Shown piece after piece: positions 24,680-32,866 of a stretch of DNA of 64,000 bases. The notes below the pieces were generated by a model, which saw only the letters and a list, made by a program, of their open reading frames with translations, was not told the DNA's origin and did no database searches. Source of the stretch: a virus; the IMG/VR virus record IMGVR_UViG_3300027244_000194, positions 1 to 64,000 of that record, one strand, 5' to 3'. A program made the translations under genes and the position numbers. How positions within the stretch are numbered: position 1 is the stretch's first letter; every line of letters starts with the position of its first letter.

Positions 24680-24855
24680 TGAAAAGAATTATCGAACATT
24701 TTGAATCTAAAAGGTTAGGTCACAAACTACACCAACTTCAAAAGCGCTACAATCGAGCCATCGAAAACGGTTACACTGAAAAGGCTGAAGCGTATAAACG
24801 AAGAATAAATTCAATGGTCGAAAAACTATCACATATCAAAGGACATGGAAGCTAA
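24679..24855 (+). CDS. Small basic helical protein, unknown
   Basis: A 58-residue Lys/Arg/His-rich helical protein (MKRIIEHFESKRLGHKLHQ). Its first residues faintly resemble a CTS but lack a proper cut site. It is coupled to both neighbours by overlaps of 1 and 11 nt. Function unknown. Confidence 0.45.
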   Translation: MKRIIEHFESKRLGHKLHQLQKRYNRAIENGYTEKAEAYKRRINSMVEKLSHIKGHGS

Positions 24856-25204
24856 CTTCACAATCAAAAAGAACGGTCAAGAATTTATGACCGCAGACAA
24901 ATTAAACTGGATTTCTTACACGGCTAAAGACAAAGTTGGTAAGAGAATTGAAACCAATCCAGCCCTAAATTATGCAATGGCGCTCGAACTCGAGGTTGCA
25001 GATATTAATTCATTAGATCTAGCAAACTTGAAAAAAGCACAGGTAAAAAACTCAGCTGCATATACAAGCCCATTGATTACAAGTGTGGTTGAAAACTCAA
25101 GAGAGTATGTCAAATTCGAGTGCGGAGAAGACGTGTTTGAAGTATTGATCAAAATCAATACCACTCCAAAGCCTCGTACATCACCTGTAGGCCCTGCAAT
25201 GTAA
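24845..25204 (+). CDS. Hypothetical protein
   Basis: A 119-residue protein, beta-rich with a Pro-rich C-terminus (TTPKPRTSPVGPAM). No motif recognised. One-base overlap (TAATG) with the next gene, so it is part of a chain of coupled small genes between the glycosylase and the glucosyltransferase. Confidence 0.5.
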   Translation: MEANFTIKKNGQEFMTADKLNWISYTAKDKVGKRIETNPALNYAMALELEVADINSLDLANLKKAQVKNSAAYTSPLITSVVENSREYVKFECGEDVFEVLIKINTTPKPRTSPVGPAM

Positions 25205-25416
25205 TGGCTAGAATGCCTAAACTTGATGAGTTTCACTATCATGAAATGACAGATCGATTGAGCGTCATTATGATGGTGATTGAAAACAATTTGACTCAGC
25301 ATCCAGTTGCTAAGTTGAATAAAGACATTCAAACGCTAATTGACGAGGCTAACGACAAACTGGCCGAAGCGTATCAAATAGCTGGAAATCTTGAAATAAA
25401 ATATGAAAATGATTAA
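25204..25416 (+). CDS. Small helical protein, unknown
   Basis: A 70-residue, acidic, all-helical protein. It has His/Tyr residues near the start (FHYHEMTDRL) and a long helix to the end. No family recognised. It overlaps the next gene by 14 nt. Confidence 0.45.
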   Translation: MARMPKLDEFHYHEMTDRLSVIMMVIENNLTQHPVAKLNKDIQTLIDEANDKLAEAYQIAGNLEIKYEND

Positions 25417-25885
25417 AGATATTTTTAGAAGAATACAACGTGTCATCGACTTTCTACCCATGATTTGGAAGGGTTATGACTTTGATTTCCGTTACTCAGT
25501 AGAATTATTCAAGCACCAACTTGAACGTCAGGCCAAGTTCTTTGAATCTTCTAAATCTTATCGTCGTGATTCTCTTCATCAAGCTTCTAGAATTAGAACT
25601 GTCATCAAACTAATGGACATTGTATATGATGAAAAGTATAATGACGAAATGGCAGTCATGATGGAAAAGATATACGGCGAGCAAAAGTTTGAGTTTATTG
25701 AAAACAAAGCAACTGGCATGTATTCTCTTGACATTAGATGGGAAAAGGCAGTTGATGATCAACACAACGAAGAGATCATGCAAATTTGGTCAGAGCAGAT
25801 GAAAATAACTGCATATAAAACCAAACGAGCCCATGACATCCTGTGGAGAATGATTGAACATAACATAAGATACTGGTGGGATTAA
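25403..25885 (+). CDS. Hypothetical helical protein
   Basis: A 160-residue, aromatic- and charge-rich helical protein. Conserved-looking residues are R-R-D-S-L-H-Q near 55 and a Trp/Tyr-rich end (DILWRMIEHNIRYWWD). No signal or membrane segment, no catalytic motif I can name. A short inverted repeat, GTGGGAT/ATCCCAC (25876-25896), spans its stop codon without a T-run. Confidence 0.45.
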   Translation: MKMIKDIFRRIQRVIDFLPMIWKGYDFDFRYSVELFKHQLERQAKFFESSKSYRRDSLHQASRIRTVIKLMDIVYDEKYNDEMAVMMEKIYGEQKFEFIENKATGMYSLDIRWEKAVDDQHNEEIMQIWSEQMKITAYKTKRAHDILWRMIEHNIRYWWD

Positions 25886-25902
25886 ACAAATCCCACTTCG
25901 TG

Positions 25903-25911
25903 TATAAAATA
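25903..25911 (+). promoter_or_regulatory. Promoter-like box TATAAAATA
   Basis: TTCGTGTATAAAATAACTAAACG, 17 nt before the ATG at 25929. The string AATAACTAAACG recurs before the clamp gene (32093-32104), suggesting shared control. Confidence 0.45.
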
Positions 25912-25928
25912 ACTAAACGTTTCTTAAA

Positions 25929-27149
25929 ATGAAGATAGCATTAGTACTAGCTAAAGGAGTAGAAGGATGTGGATTGACTCGCCACACCATTGAATTTTAC
26001 AACTGGTTGATTAAAGAAGGTCACGAAGCAACCATTTACGCAGCAACAGAAAAGATGTGGCCTCGTCACAAGTCAACTGACATTATTGCAACTAACTTTA
26101 AGCGCAAAGACATTCCTAAGGTCGCTAAAGAATTGAACGAATGTGATGTGGTCTATTACACTTCATTCCCTCACAAATCAGTAGGTGATGAATTTAACGA
26201 AGACTTTATCGAACATTGTGTATATGGTCTAACCAAACCAGTAAAGGTTGGTAACTGCCTTGACCACAACATGGCGAATCTTAATAAGAACCATCGCTAT
26301 TGGGAGATCATGAGTCAAATGGATGCAATGTTCAATTACTCGTTGACATCTAACTTCGCAAACAAAATGCGTGAGCACGCTCCAAACACTCCATTGATTG
26401 AGATGAATCTCAATCCTTACGATTACGATGCTTGGAAGCCTGTTTGGAAATCAGCTGAAAAGCAGACTCGAAGAATCACTTACTTTGGTCGTTTCGCTGG
26501 ATTTAAGGATCCATTCAGAATGTTTGATTTGATGAACCTTTTGAAAAATGAAGACGTGGTAACTGAAGCTCGAGGCGTTGAACGTTCTATTGGTGCCCTA
26601 CCAATGTTCTTGAACGATGATCGCACTCCACGTCAAGATGTATTTGAAGTCCATGACACGAAGAATCCAGTCACATATCCTCAACTCACTGATAAGGTCT
26701 ACATTTACGGTCCTTATAATCTAGCTGAAGGTATGGGTGAGTTGTCAAACTCAATGTTTGGTGCAGAATTCTTTAACCTACCCGAACGCCTTTACGGCTC
26801 AATGATTGAGTATGCAATGTGCGAGGTAATTGCAGCAGGTACCATTCCTTTGTTTGATAAACACTGGGGAGATCACGTTATTCACCGTACTGAAGGGGTT
26901 CCTTTCAGTCAACTAAAAGATTTTGCAATCTTCGTTGATAAGAATAACGTTGAAGCTTCAATTCCTCAGATTCTAGAATTGGCAGCTGATCACAAGCGTC
27001 GAGATGAATTCAGACAGAATTCATTCCGTCTAGCTAAATTGCACAATGCACCTGAAGTTGTTAACACTGATTTGTTCAATGCTATCGCAAGTGTTAATAA
27101 AAGACAAACAGAAAAGCCAATTACTTTACAAACAAATTCACTTTTCTAA
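25929..27149 (+). CDS. Alpha-glucosyltransferase (Agt)-like GT-B enzyme
   Basis: Glycosyltransferase of the GT-B fold closely related to T4 Agt, which glucosylates 5-hydroxymethylcytosine in DNA. The start (MKIALVLAKGVEGCGLTR) parallels T4 Agt MRICIFMARGLEGCGVTK, including the G-x-E-G-C-G loop, and I-K-E-G-H-E-A-T follows. The C-terminal domain has Y-F-G-R-F-A-G-F-K-D-P and an E-x-x-x-C-E-V-I-A-A-G-T-I-P nucleotide-sugar region. It ends T-L-Q-T-N-S-L-F, a Leu-Phe tail also found on the polymerase and RNase H. T4 Agt is reported to contact clamp gp45. The true DNA base and sugar are unknown; no hydroxymethylase lies in the window. Confidence 0.75.
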   Translation: MKIALVLAKGVEGCGLTRHTIEFYNWLIKEGHEATIYAATEKMWPRHKSTDIIATNFKRKDIPKVAKELNECDVVYYTSFPHKSVGDEFNEDFIEHCVYGLTKPVKVGNCLDHNMANLNKNHRYWEIMSQMDAMFNYSLTSNFANKMREHAPNTPLIEMNLNPYDYDAWKPVWKSAEKQTRRITYFGRFAGFKDPFRMFDLMNLLKNEDVVTEARGVERSIGALPMFLNDDRTPRQDVFEVHDTKNPVTYPQLTDKVYIYGPYNLAEGMGELSNSMFGAEFFNLPERLYGSMIEYAMCEVIAAGTIPLFDKHWGDHVIHRTEGVPFSQLKDFAIFVDKNNVEASIPQILELAADHKRRDEFRQNSFRLAKLHNAPEVVNTDLFNAIASVNKRQTEKPITLQTNSLF

Positions 27150-27160
27150 GTACAAGATAT

Positions 27161-27625
27161 ATGGCAAACACAGATAATAAATGCTCAGACCTTAACGTAG
27201 AAGATTTCTACACAGGCGTTGAAGACACCTTTGGTCTAATCTACAACAAGCAAAAAGAATTACAAGCTCGCCTTGGATTTGACTTCACAGGTTGGACCCT
27301 TAAGCAGATTGCAGACTTTTGGATGGTCAACAAGCACGCTCTAAGTGATGAACTAAACGAAATGTTCGATTCACTAGGAGGTGTTAACGATGGAATTGGT
27401 TCAGCTGCATGGAAGTACTGGAAGAAGGATAACGCTAAGGCAGTTGACATGAAAGTTGAAGATCTTAGTGAAGCAGATCGATTGGAACTCTACTATGAGT
27501 GGGTTGATGGCTTGCACTTCTTCATGAATTTCGCAATTTCAATCGGTATGACTTCAAAAGATGTAGTCAACCTTTACATGGCCAAGAACGCAGAGAATCA
27601 CGATCGTCAAAACCGAGGATACTAA
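27161..27625 (+). CDS. 56: gp56-like dCTPase/dUTPase
   Basis: All-alpha NTP pyrophosphatase that hydrolyses dCTP/dUTP and in T4 keeps plain cytosine out of phage DNA. The 154-residue protein (T4: 171) matches T4 gp56 in S-L-G-G...W-K-Y-W-K-K, the metal-binding E-x-x-D pattern in Y-Y-E-W-V-D-G-L-H-F-F, and the end L-Y-M-A-K-N-A-E-N-H-D-R-Q-N-R-G-Y. It starts 11 nt after the glucosyltransferase and overlaps polymerase by 1 nt (TAATG), so modification and replication are in one operon. Confidence 0.75.
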   Translation: MANTDNKCSDLNVEDFYTGVEDTFGLIYNKQKELQARLGFDFTGWTLKQIADFWMVNKHALSDELNEMFDSLGGVNDGIGSAAWKYWKKDNAKAVDMKVEDLSEADRLELYYEWVDGLHFFMNFAISIGMTSKDVVNLYMAKNAENHDRQNRGY

Positions 27626-29028
27626 TGTTATTAGACGTAGAACAAAGAGACAAAGAAGTCATTATTTCATATTACGACAAGGAAGGCAAGGTTAATTTCA
27701 AGCGCTACCCTGTTGAGCAATTTAAGAACTGGTACATCACCGATCCAATGGATCGTTATAAACATGAGACCTTGACAAACTGGGACGGTCGTCCTATCAA
27801 GTTGGGTCCTGCTCGCCAGTTCAATAAGTTCTCTTTGATCTATTACTTAGACAATTTACCCGAACGAGACAAAGAAGAAATCTTTGCATACAATCTTCCT
27901 CGTACATACTTTGTCGATATTGAAACCGAGATCGTAGATGGTTTCCCTAAAGCTGAAGAAGCCAAATCACGAATCCTAACATTCTCAATCATTACGCCAG
28001 AACGTAAGGCCATTGTTCTTGGATTAGAAGAACTTTCTCTTGAAAAAGTTAAGAAAATCGAAGCTGACACTAATGAATACTTCAAACAATTCGATCAGGA
28101 TTGGACCTTTGAATACCGTCAGTTTAAGAATGAACATGACATGGTGGCAACATTCATTTATCGGTTCTTACCTAAGTTTCCGATGATGACGGGCTGGAAC
28201 TTTATCAACTATGACTGGCAATATATCGTTAACCGATGTAAGCGTCTCCAGATTGACATCAAAGAAGCCTCAATGACTCAATCACTTGATAAGAATGATT
28301 CTAGACCGCTGCACATCGGCATCTTAGATTACATGCAATTGTATGATAAGTACGATCGCACGGTCAAGGTAAAAGAATCTAATGCTTTGGATTATGTATC
28401 TGGTCAAGTACTGAAGACAAATAAGATCAAGTATAATGGATCCTTACAGGACCTTTACGAGAATGACTTTACAAAATACGTATTCTATAACGTAGTTGAC
28501 TCATGTCTAGTCTATTATATAGATCAACAGCTTAAGTCAATGGAAGTTCTATTGACCCTGGCTTCAATCACCAAGATGCCTCTCTATAAAGCTGCATCAC
28601 CAGTTGCTGTAACGGAAGCTCTGATTGCACGTAAGATGTCAGCCCTTAATAAGAGAATTGGATCAGAACAAAGAGATGAAGGTTCAAAGGATGGCCAATA
28701 TGCTGGTGCTTATGTTAAAGAACCGGTTGTTGGTTTCTATCAAGGTGTATCTGCATTTGACTTTGCTTCACTGTACCCCTCAATCATGCGACAGTTTAAC
28801 ATCTCACCTGACTCATATAAAGAAATCATTCCAAAGTCTGAGATTCCTGAAAGACGAAAGAATGAAGATGAAATCGTCTGTGTTAACGGAGTTGTGTACG
28901 ATAAGAAAGATTCAATATTGAAGCAAATTCTTTCAGATCTTTACACACAGCGTAAAGAATATAAGGCAAAATCTTACGAGTATTTCACTAAAGCTGAAGA
29001 AGCTAAAAAGGTACTAAAAGGATTTTAA
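27625..29028 (+). CDS. 43A: DNA polymerase gp43, N-terminal subunit (split)
   Basis: Family B replicative polymerase, N-terminal part, 467 residues. It contains the 3'-5' exonuclease: Exo I F-V-D-I-E-T-E, Exo II G-W-N-F-I-N-Y-D, Exo III Y-N-V-V-D. Then comes palm motif A, D-F-A-S-L-Y-P-S-I. The chain stops in the first fingers helix (QRKEYKAKSYEYF...KVLKGF). The missing fingers/palm, motifs B and C, and thumb are encoded at 32866-34074, 3.8 kb away, so the enzyme must be assembled from two chains. No intein or frameshift signal is visible at the break. Confidence 0.9.
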   Translation: MLLDVEQRDKEVIISYYDKEGKVNFKRYPVEQFKNWYITDPMDRYKHETLTNWDGRPIKLGPARQFNKFSLIYYLDNLPERDKEEIFAYNLPRTYFVDIETEIVDGFPKAEEAKSRILTFSIITPERKAIVLGLEELSLEKVKKIEADTNEYFKQFDQDWTFEYRQFKNEHDMVATFIYRFLPKFPMMTGWNFINYDWQYIVNRCKRLQIDIKEASMTQSLDKNDSRPLHIGILDYMQLYDKYDRTVKVKESNALDYVSGQVLKTNKIKYNGSLQDLYENDFTKYVFYNVVDSCLVYYIDQQLKSMEVLLTLASITKMPLYKAASPVAVTEALIARKMSALNKRIGSEQRDEGSKDGQYAGAYVKEPVVGFYQGVSAFDFASLYPSIMRQFNISPDSYKEIIPKSEIPERRKNEDEIVCVNGVVYDKKDSILKQILSDLYTQRKEYKAKSYEYFTKAEEAKKVLKGF

Positions 29029-29064
29029 TCAGTTATTATATTTAGAGCCCCTCGTAACAGCCAT

Positions 29065-29073
29065 GATATATAC
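29065..29073 (+). promoter_or_regulatory. Late-type box GATATATAC in the gap after gp43A
   Basis: GATATATAC within the 144-nt gap, 100 nt before nrdB. Far from the start and in a replication region, so its use is uncertain. Confidence 0.25.
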
Positions 29074-29096
29074 AATGTATCGTAAAGTTACACCCC

Positions 29097-29127
29097 GGGT
29101 CCATCAGTTCTAATGAATTAAGGACCC
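29097..29127 (+). other. Hairpin in the gap between gp43A and nrdB
   Basis: GGGTCC and GGACCC can pair across a 19-nt loop, followed by TTTG. GGGTC is also spaced 12 nt from TGAATTA, a degenerate copy of the GGGTC-N12-TATATTA element. It may be a weak terminator or control element upstream of nrdB. Confidence 0.4.
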
Positions 29128-29172
29128 TTTGTCGTCTAATAGCAATAGTAAAAAAAATACGTTTTTTAAAAA

Positions 29173-30183
29173 ATGTCAAAATCTCAATTATTTAAAGAAA
29201 GAATAGAATTTAAGCCCTTTGAATATCCAATTTATTACACAGAGGGATGGCTAAAACAAGCACAGGCCTTTTGGCTTCATACGGAGATTTCGATGCAAGG
29301 CGACGTGAAAGATTGGAATGAAAATCTTTCAGCATCTGAAAAGAATTTGGTCGGTAACATTTTATTGGGGTTTGCACAGACTGAATGTGCAGTTTCTGAT
29401 TATTGGACCGGCATGGTAACCAATTGGTTCCCTAAACATGAAATTAAGCAAATGGCAATGATGTTTGGTTCGCAAGAAACCATCCATGCAACAGCGTATT
29501 CATATCTAAACGAAACATTAGGCCTTGAGGATTTTAAGGCATTCTTACATGAGCCTTCAACAGCTGCACGTTTTGAGTTCTTGATGGGTACTACAGCGGA
29601 TTACACCCATGAAGATTTGGCTAGGTCAGCGGAAGCTCGAAAAGACGTTGCTCGTTCATTGGCTATTTTTTCAGCCTTTGCCGAAGGAGTAGCTCTATAT
29701 TCTTCATTTGCGGTTCTATACTCGTTTCAAATGAGAAACCTTTTAAAGGGTATTGGTCAGCAAATGAAATGGTCAGTTAGAGATGAATCTCTTCACTCAA
29801 AAATGGGATGTCAATTGTTCCGTCAAATGTGTGAAGAGTATCCAGACCTAAGAAATGCAGTACAATCACAGGTTGAAGAAGCTGCACATCTTATGGTCGA
29901 AATGGAAATGAATTACATCGATAAGATTTTTGAAGCTGGCGATCTAGAAAATCTAAATGCATCAGACTTAAAAGAGTTCATCAAGAAAAGAGCCAATGAA
30001 AAGCTCAATGAAATTGGTTATGAATCTATCTTTAAGTTTGATGAATCAGCAGCCGCAGAACTTGATTGGTTCTATCACTTAACAGGCGGGCATACGCATA
30101 CAGACTTCTTCGCAGTACGCCCTACGGATTACTCAAAGGCTGGTGAAGATGAAAACTGGGATGAAGACGATTTGTTTTCTTAA
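29173..30183 (+). CDS. nrdB: Ribonucleotide reductase small subunit NrdB
   Basis: Class I RNR radical-generating subunit, 336 residues. Metal-site motifs are E-T-I-H-A-T-A-Y (Glu, His and the candidate radical Tyr) and D-E-S-L-H-S (Glu, His), with a central F-A-E-G-V-A-L-Y (Glu). The first carboxylate ligand seems to be the Glu in A-Q-T-E-C rather than the more common Asp. It ends in an acidic, Trp-containing tail (ENWDEDDLFS), the usual NrdA-docking region. It precedes nrdA by 43 nt and lies between the two polymerase halves. Confidence 0.9.
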   Translation: MSKSQLFKERIEFKPFEYPIYYTEGWLKQAQAFWLHTEISMQGDVKDWNENLSASEKNLVGNILLGFAQTECAVSDYWTGMVTNWFPKHEIKQMAMMFGSQETIHATAYSYLNETLGLEDFKAFLHEPSTAARFEFLMGTTADYTHEDLARSAEARKDVARSLAIFSAFAEGVALYSSFAVLYSFQMRNLLKGIGQQMKWSVRDESLHSKMGCQLFRQMCEEYPDLRNAVQSQVEEAAHLMVEMEMNYIDKIFEAGDLENLNASDLKEFIKKRANEKLNEIGYESIFKFDESAAAELDWFYHLTGGHTHTDFFAVRPTDYSKAGEDENWDEDDLFS

Positions 30184-30202
30184 ACAGATTTGAATCTAGC
30201 GG

Positions 30203-30211
30203 TATAAAGTA
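30203..30211 (+). promoter_or_regulatory. Promoter-like box TATAAAGTA
   Basis: AGCGGTATAAAGTA, 15 nt before the nrdA start. CG-N-TATAAAnTA group. Confidence 0.35.
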
Positions 30212-30226
30212 CATAAGAATTATAGA

Positions 30227-32026
30227 ATGGAAGAAATTAATCATGGTGAATTTTTAGGATGGGAAGTTGGAGTTGACTTTCCAATATGGGCCAACACTGA
30301 AGTTTACGTTAAAACAGTATCTAAAGGTTATCTTTTAGAAGGTGAAACACCAAAGGATGCATATTGGAGAGTTGCTACCACTGTAGCAAAGAGATTACGT
30401 AAGCCTGATTTGGCTAGTAAATTCTTTGATTACATGTGGAAGGGTTGGTTGAACCTAGCAACTCCAGTTTTCTCAAACACTGGAACCGAAAGAGGTCTAC
30501 CAATTTCATGTTTTGGTATTGATGTAGGCGATTCAATTCAAGAGATTGGTAACAAGAATCTTGAAATGATGCTACTTGCAAAACACGGTGGCGGAGTTGG
30601 AATTGGAGTTAATATGATTCGTCCTGCAGGTTCGAACATTTCACAGAACGGTACGTCAGATGGCGTAGTTCCTTTTATTAAGATCTACGATTCATCGATT
30701 CTAGCGACAAATCAGGGTTCAGTTCGTCGAGGTGCAGCATCAGTTAATATCGATATCGAGCACGGTGACTTTTGGGAGTGGCTAGAAATTAGAGAACCCA
30801 AAGGAGACGTTAATCGTCAATCTCTAAATATGCACCAATGTGTTGTTGTCTCAGATTCATTTATGATGAAGCTTGAACAAGGAGACAAGGAAGCCCGTAA
30901 ACGATGGGCTGCAGTTCTTCGTAAGCGTAGAACGACCGGCGAGCCTTACATCATGTTTAAAGGTAACGTTAACCGTCAAAATCCAGATGCTTACAAGAAC
31001 AATCAGTTAAAGGTTTTTATGACCAACATTTGTTCTGAGATTACTCTTCATACTGACGAGAACCACTCATTCGTTTGTTGTTTGTCTTCAATCAACCTTG
31101 CAAAATACGACGAGTGGAAGGACACTGATCTGGTTTACACTGCAACATGGTTCCTAGACGGCGTCCTAGAAGAGTTTATCACACGTGCAAAATACATGCG
31201 TGGCTTCGAGAACTCTGTTCGTTCAGCTGAAAAAGGTCGAGCACTGGGTCTTGGAGTTCTTGGATGGCATACGTACCTACAAGAAAGAGGTATTGCATTT
31301 GACGCAATGGGCGCACAATTTGAAACACGTAAGATCTTCTCTCAAATTAAGATTGAATCGGAACGAGCTTCACGAGACATGGCAAAAGTGTATGGCGAGC
31401 CACTGTGGTGTGTTGGAACAGGTATGAGAAATACACACCTTCGTGCCATTGCCCCAACAGTTTCAAATTCAAAACTGTCAGGAAACGTATCAGCGGGTAT
31501 TGAGCCATGGGCTGCCAACGTTTTCACCGAGCAAACTGCAAAAGGTACATTCATTCGCAAGAACCCAACCCTTGACACGGCACTGAACATGATCAAACTA
31601 AACTCTAAAGAAGTTTGGGATCAAATTTTGATAGATGGTGGATCGGTTCAAGGAGTAGAATCTCTTGACAAGTGGTACGCCAAAGAAGGTGAGAAATTCA
31701 CATACATCAATCAAAAGGAATATGATAAACTTTCTGAAATTGAAAAAGACAAGTGGGTTCCATTCAAAGATGTATTTTTGACCTTTAAGGAAATCAATCA
31801 AATGGAATTAGTTCGTCAAGCTGGTATTCGTCAACAATACATTGACCAAGCGGTTTCACTTAACCTTGCCTTCCCTAACGAGGCTGAACCCAAGTACATC
31901 AATCAAGTTCACCTAGAGGCATATAAGCAAGGCGTTAAGACATTATACTACATGCGAACAGAATCAGTGCTAAGAGGAGATATTGCTCAACGAGCAATGA
32001 TTGACTGCTTAAGTTGTGATGGATAG
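30227..32026 (+). CDS. nrdA: Ribonucleotide reductase large subunit NrdA
   Basis: Class I RNR catalytic subunit. The 599 residues are shorter than E. coli NrdA (761) because the N-terminal ATP-cone is absent, so the usual dATP overall-activity control is probably missing. Active-site features are present: S-C-F after N-L-A-T-P-V-F-S-N-T-G, N-I-C-S-E-I (Asn, Cys, Glu), V-C-C-L-S-S-I-N-L, P-T-V-S-N-S, and the C-terminal redox pair C-L-S-C. Catalytically complete by these residues. Confidence 0.9.
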   Translation: MEEINHGEFLGWEVGVDFPIWANTEVYVKTVSKGYLLEGETPKDAYWRVATTVAKRLRKPDLASKFFDYMWKGWLNLATPVFSNTGTERGLPISCFGIDVGDSIQEIGNKNLEMMLLAKHGGGVGIGVNMIRPAGSNISQNGTSDGVVPFIKIYDSSILATNQGSVRRGAASVNIDIEHGDFWEWLEIREPKGDVNRQSLNMHQCVVVSDSFMMKLEQGDKEARKRWAAVLRKRRTTGEPYIMFKGNVNRQNPDAYKNNQLKVFMTNICSEITLHTDENHSFVCCLSSINLAKYDEWKDTDLVYTATWFLDGVLEEFITRAKYMRGFENSVRSAEKGRALGLGVLGWHTYLQERGIAFDAMGAQFETRKIFSQIKIESERASRDMAKVYGEPLWCVGTGMRNTHLRAIAPTVSNSKLSGNVSAGIEPWAANVFTEQTAKGTFIRKNPTLDTALNMIKLNSKEVWDQILIDGGSVQGVESLDKWYAKEGEKFTYINQKEYDKLSEIEKDKWVPFKDVFLTFKEINQMELVRQAGIRQQYIDQAVSLNLAFPNEAEPKYINQVHLEAYKQGVKTLYYMRTESVLRGDIAQRAMIDCLSCDG

Positions 32027-32037
32027 CATTATTTAAG

Positions 32038-32062
32038 AACCCGCTTTGAGCGGGTTTTTTTA
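32038..32062 (+). terminator. Intrinsic terminator after nrdA
   Basis: Stem AACCCGC/GCGGGTT with TTTGA loop and a T-run, 11 nt after the nrdA stop. Confidence 0.85.
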
Positions 32063-32086
32063 TGTGAAACAAATTACCAATTTTAC

Positions 32087-32095
32087 TATACAATA
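32087..32095 (+). promoter_or_regulatory. Promoter-like box TATACAATA
   Basis: TTTACTATACAATAACTAAACG, 21 nt before the clamp gene. Shares AATAACTAAACG with the site before the Agt-like gene. Confidence 0.45.
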
Positions 32096-32116
32096 ACTAA
32101 ACGAAAATAATTAAGC

Positions 32117-32866
32117 ATGAAAATTCAAATCAATCGCGTAGATCAGAACCAATTCGTAGAGTTCGTTAATCGCCTGAAGTCAATCGATTCATTCCTGTAC
32201 TTCAAGTTGCGTAACGGTAACATTCAATCTGCGGTTTATCTACCACAACGTGATGCAGTTAAAATGCATTCACAGCCAATTTCAGAGTTGTTCACTGTCG
32301 ATGGTGATCTTCCTGAAGGTAAGGAAATCAAAGTTGCTTTCTTTGACGCTAACAAAGTTCTTGAAGCAATTAAGATGTTTGGTTCAGATCAAATCTCAGC
32401 AGAGATCGAATTGATCGAGAACGAAGAAGACTATGTATCATCTACAATGAAGATTTTCAATAATGAACTTGAAATCACACTAGTTTGTTCTGAACCTTCT
32501 CTTGGTTTCAAAGATCTTACAGATTCTCAAATTGAAGGCATCTTTTCACGTGAAGGGTCGGCATTTGATTTTACGCTTGACACTTTCACACTTGGTAAAA
32601 TCAAGTCACTGTTTAATCTTGATAAAGATGAAACGTTTGAAATTAAAGCGAATGGCGAAGGTGTTCGAGTTAAAGGTAAGACTTATAACTATCAAGCAGG
32701 TTCAGAGTACAATGGTCAATCAGCTTCTGCAACCCTTTACAAAAAGTATTTGAATCTTCTAGACCGTGAAGAGTACGCAGTTTACGTATCAGCAAATAAG
32801 GTTGTTATGAAGTCTAATGACTCTAACACATTGTTGACGATTGCTACTTGTCAAACGGCTGAATAA
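32117..32866 (+). CDS. 45: Sliding clamp gp45-like
   Basis: Processivity clamp, 249 residues (T4 gp45: 228). Assigned from size, from the two-domain beta-rich clamp pattern (KVAFFDANKVLEAI in the first domain, FTLDTFTLGKIKSLF and EEYAVYVSANKVVMKS in the second), and from direct overlap with the polymerase C-subunit gene (TAATG). In T4 the clamp also activates late transcription through gp33 and gp55, both of which have candidates here. Sequence similarity to T4 itself is low. Confidence 0.7.
   Translation: MKIQINRVDQNQFVEFVNRLKSIDSFLYFKLRNGNIQSAVYLPQRDAVKMHSQPISELFTVDGDLPEGKEIKVAFFDANKVLEAIKMFGSDQISAEIELIENEEDYVSSTMKIFNNELEITLVCSEPSLGFKDLTDSQIEGIFSREGSAFDFTLDTFTLGKIKSLFNLDKDETFEIKANGEGVRVKGKTYNYQAGSEYNGQSASATLYKKYLNLLDREEYAVYVSANKVVMKSNDSNTLLTIATCQTAE

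Noticed and set aside
28990-29172. Intein or self-splicing intron at the polymerase break
   Set aside because: No Cys/Ser or His-Asn splice signature at either end, no homing endonuclease, and both parts have normal stop and start codons.
30227-32026. NrdA as a truncated pseudogene because it is 160 residues shorter than E. coli NrdA
   Set aside because: All catalytic Cys and the C-terminal redox pair are present; only the ATP-cone and some loops are missing.
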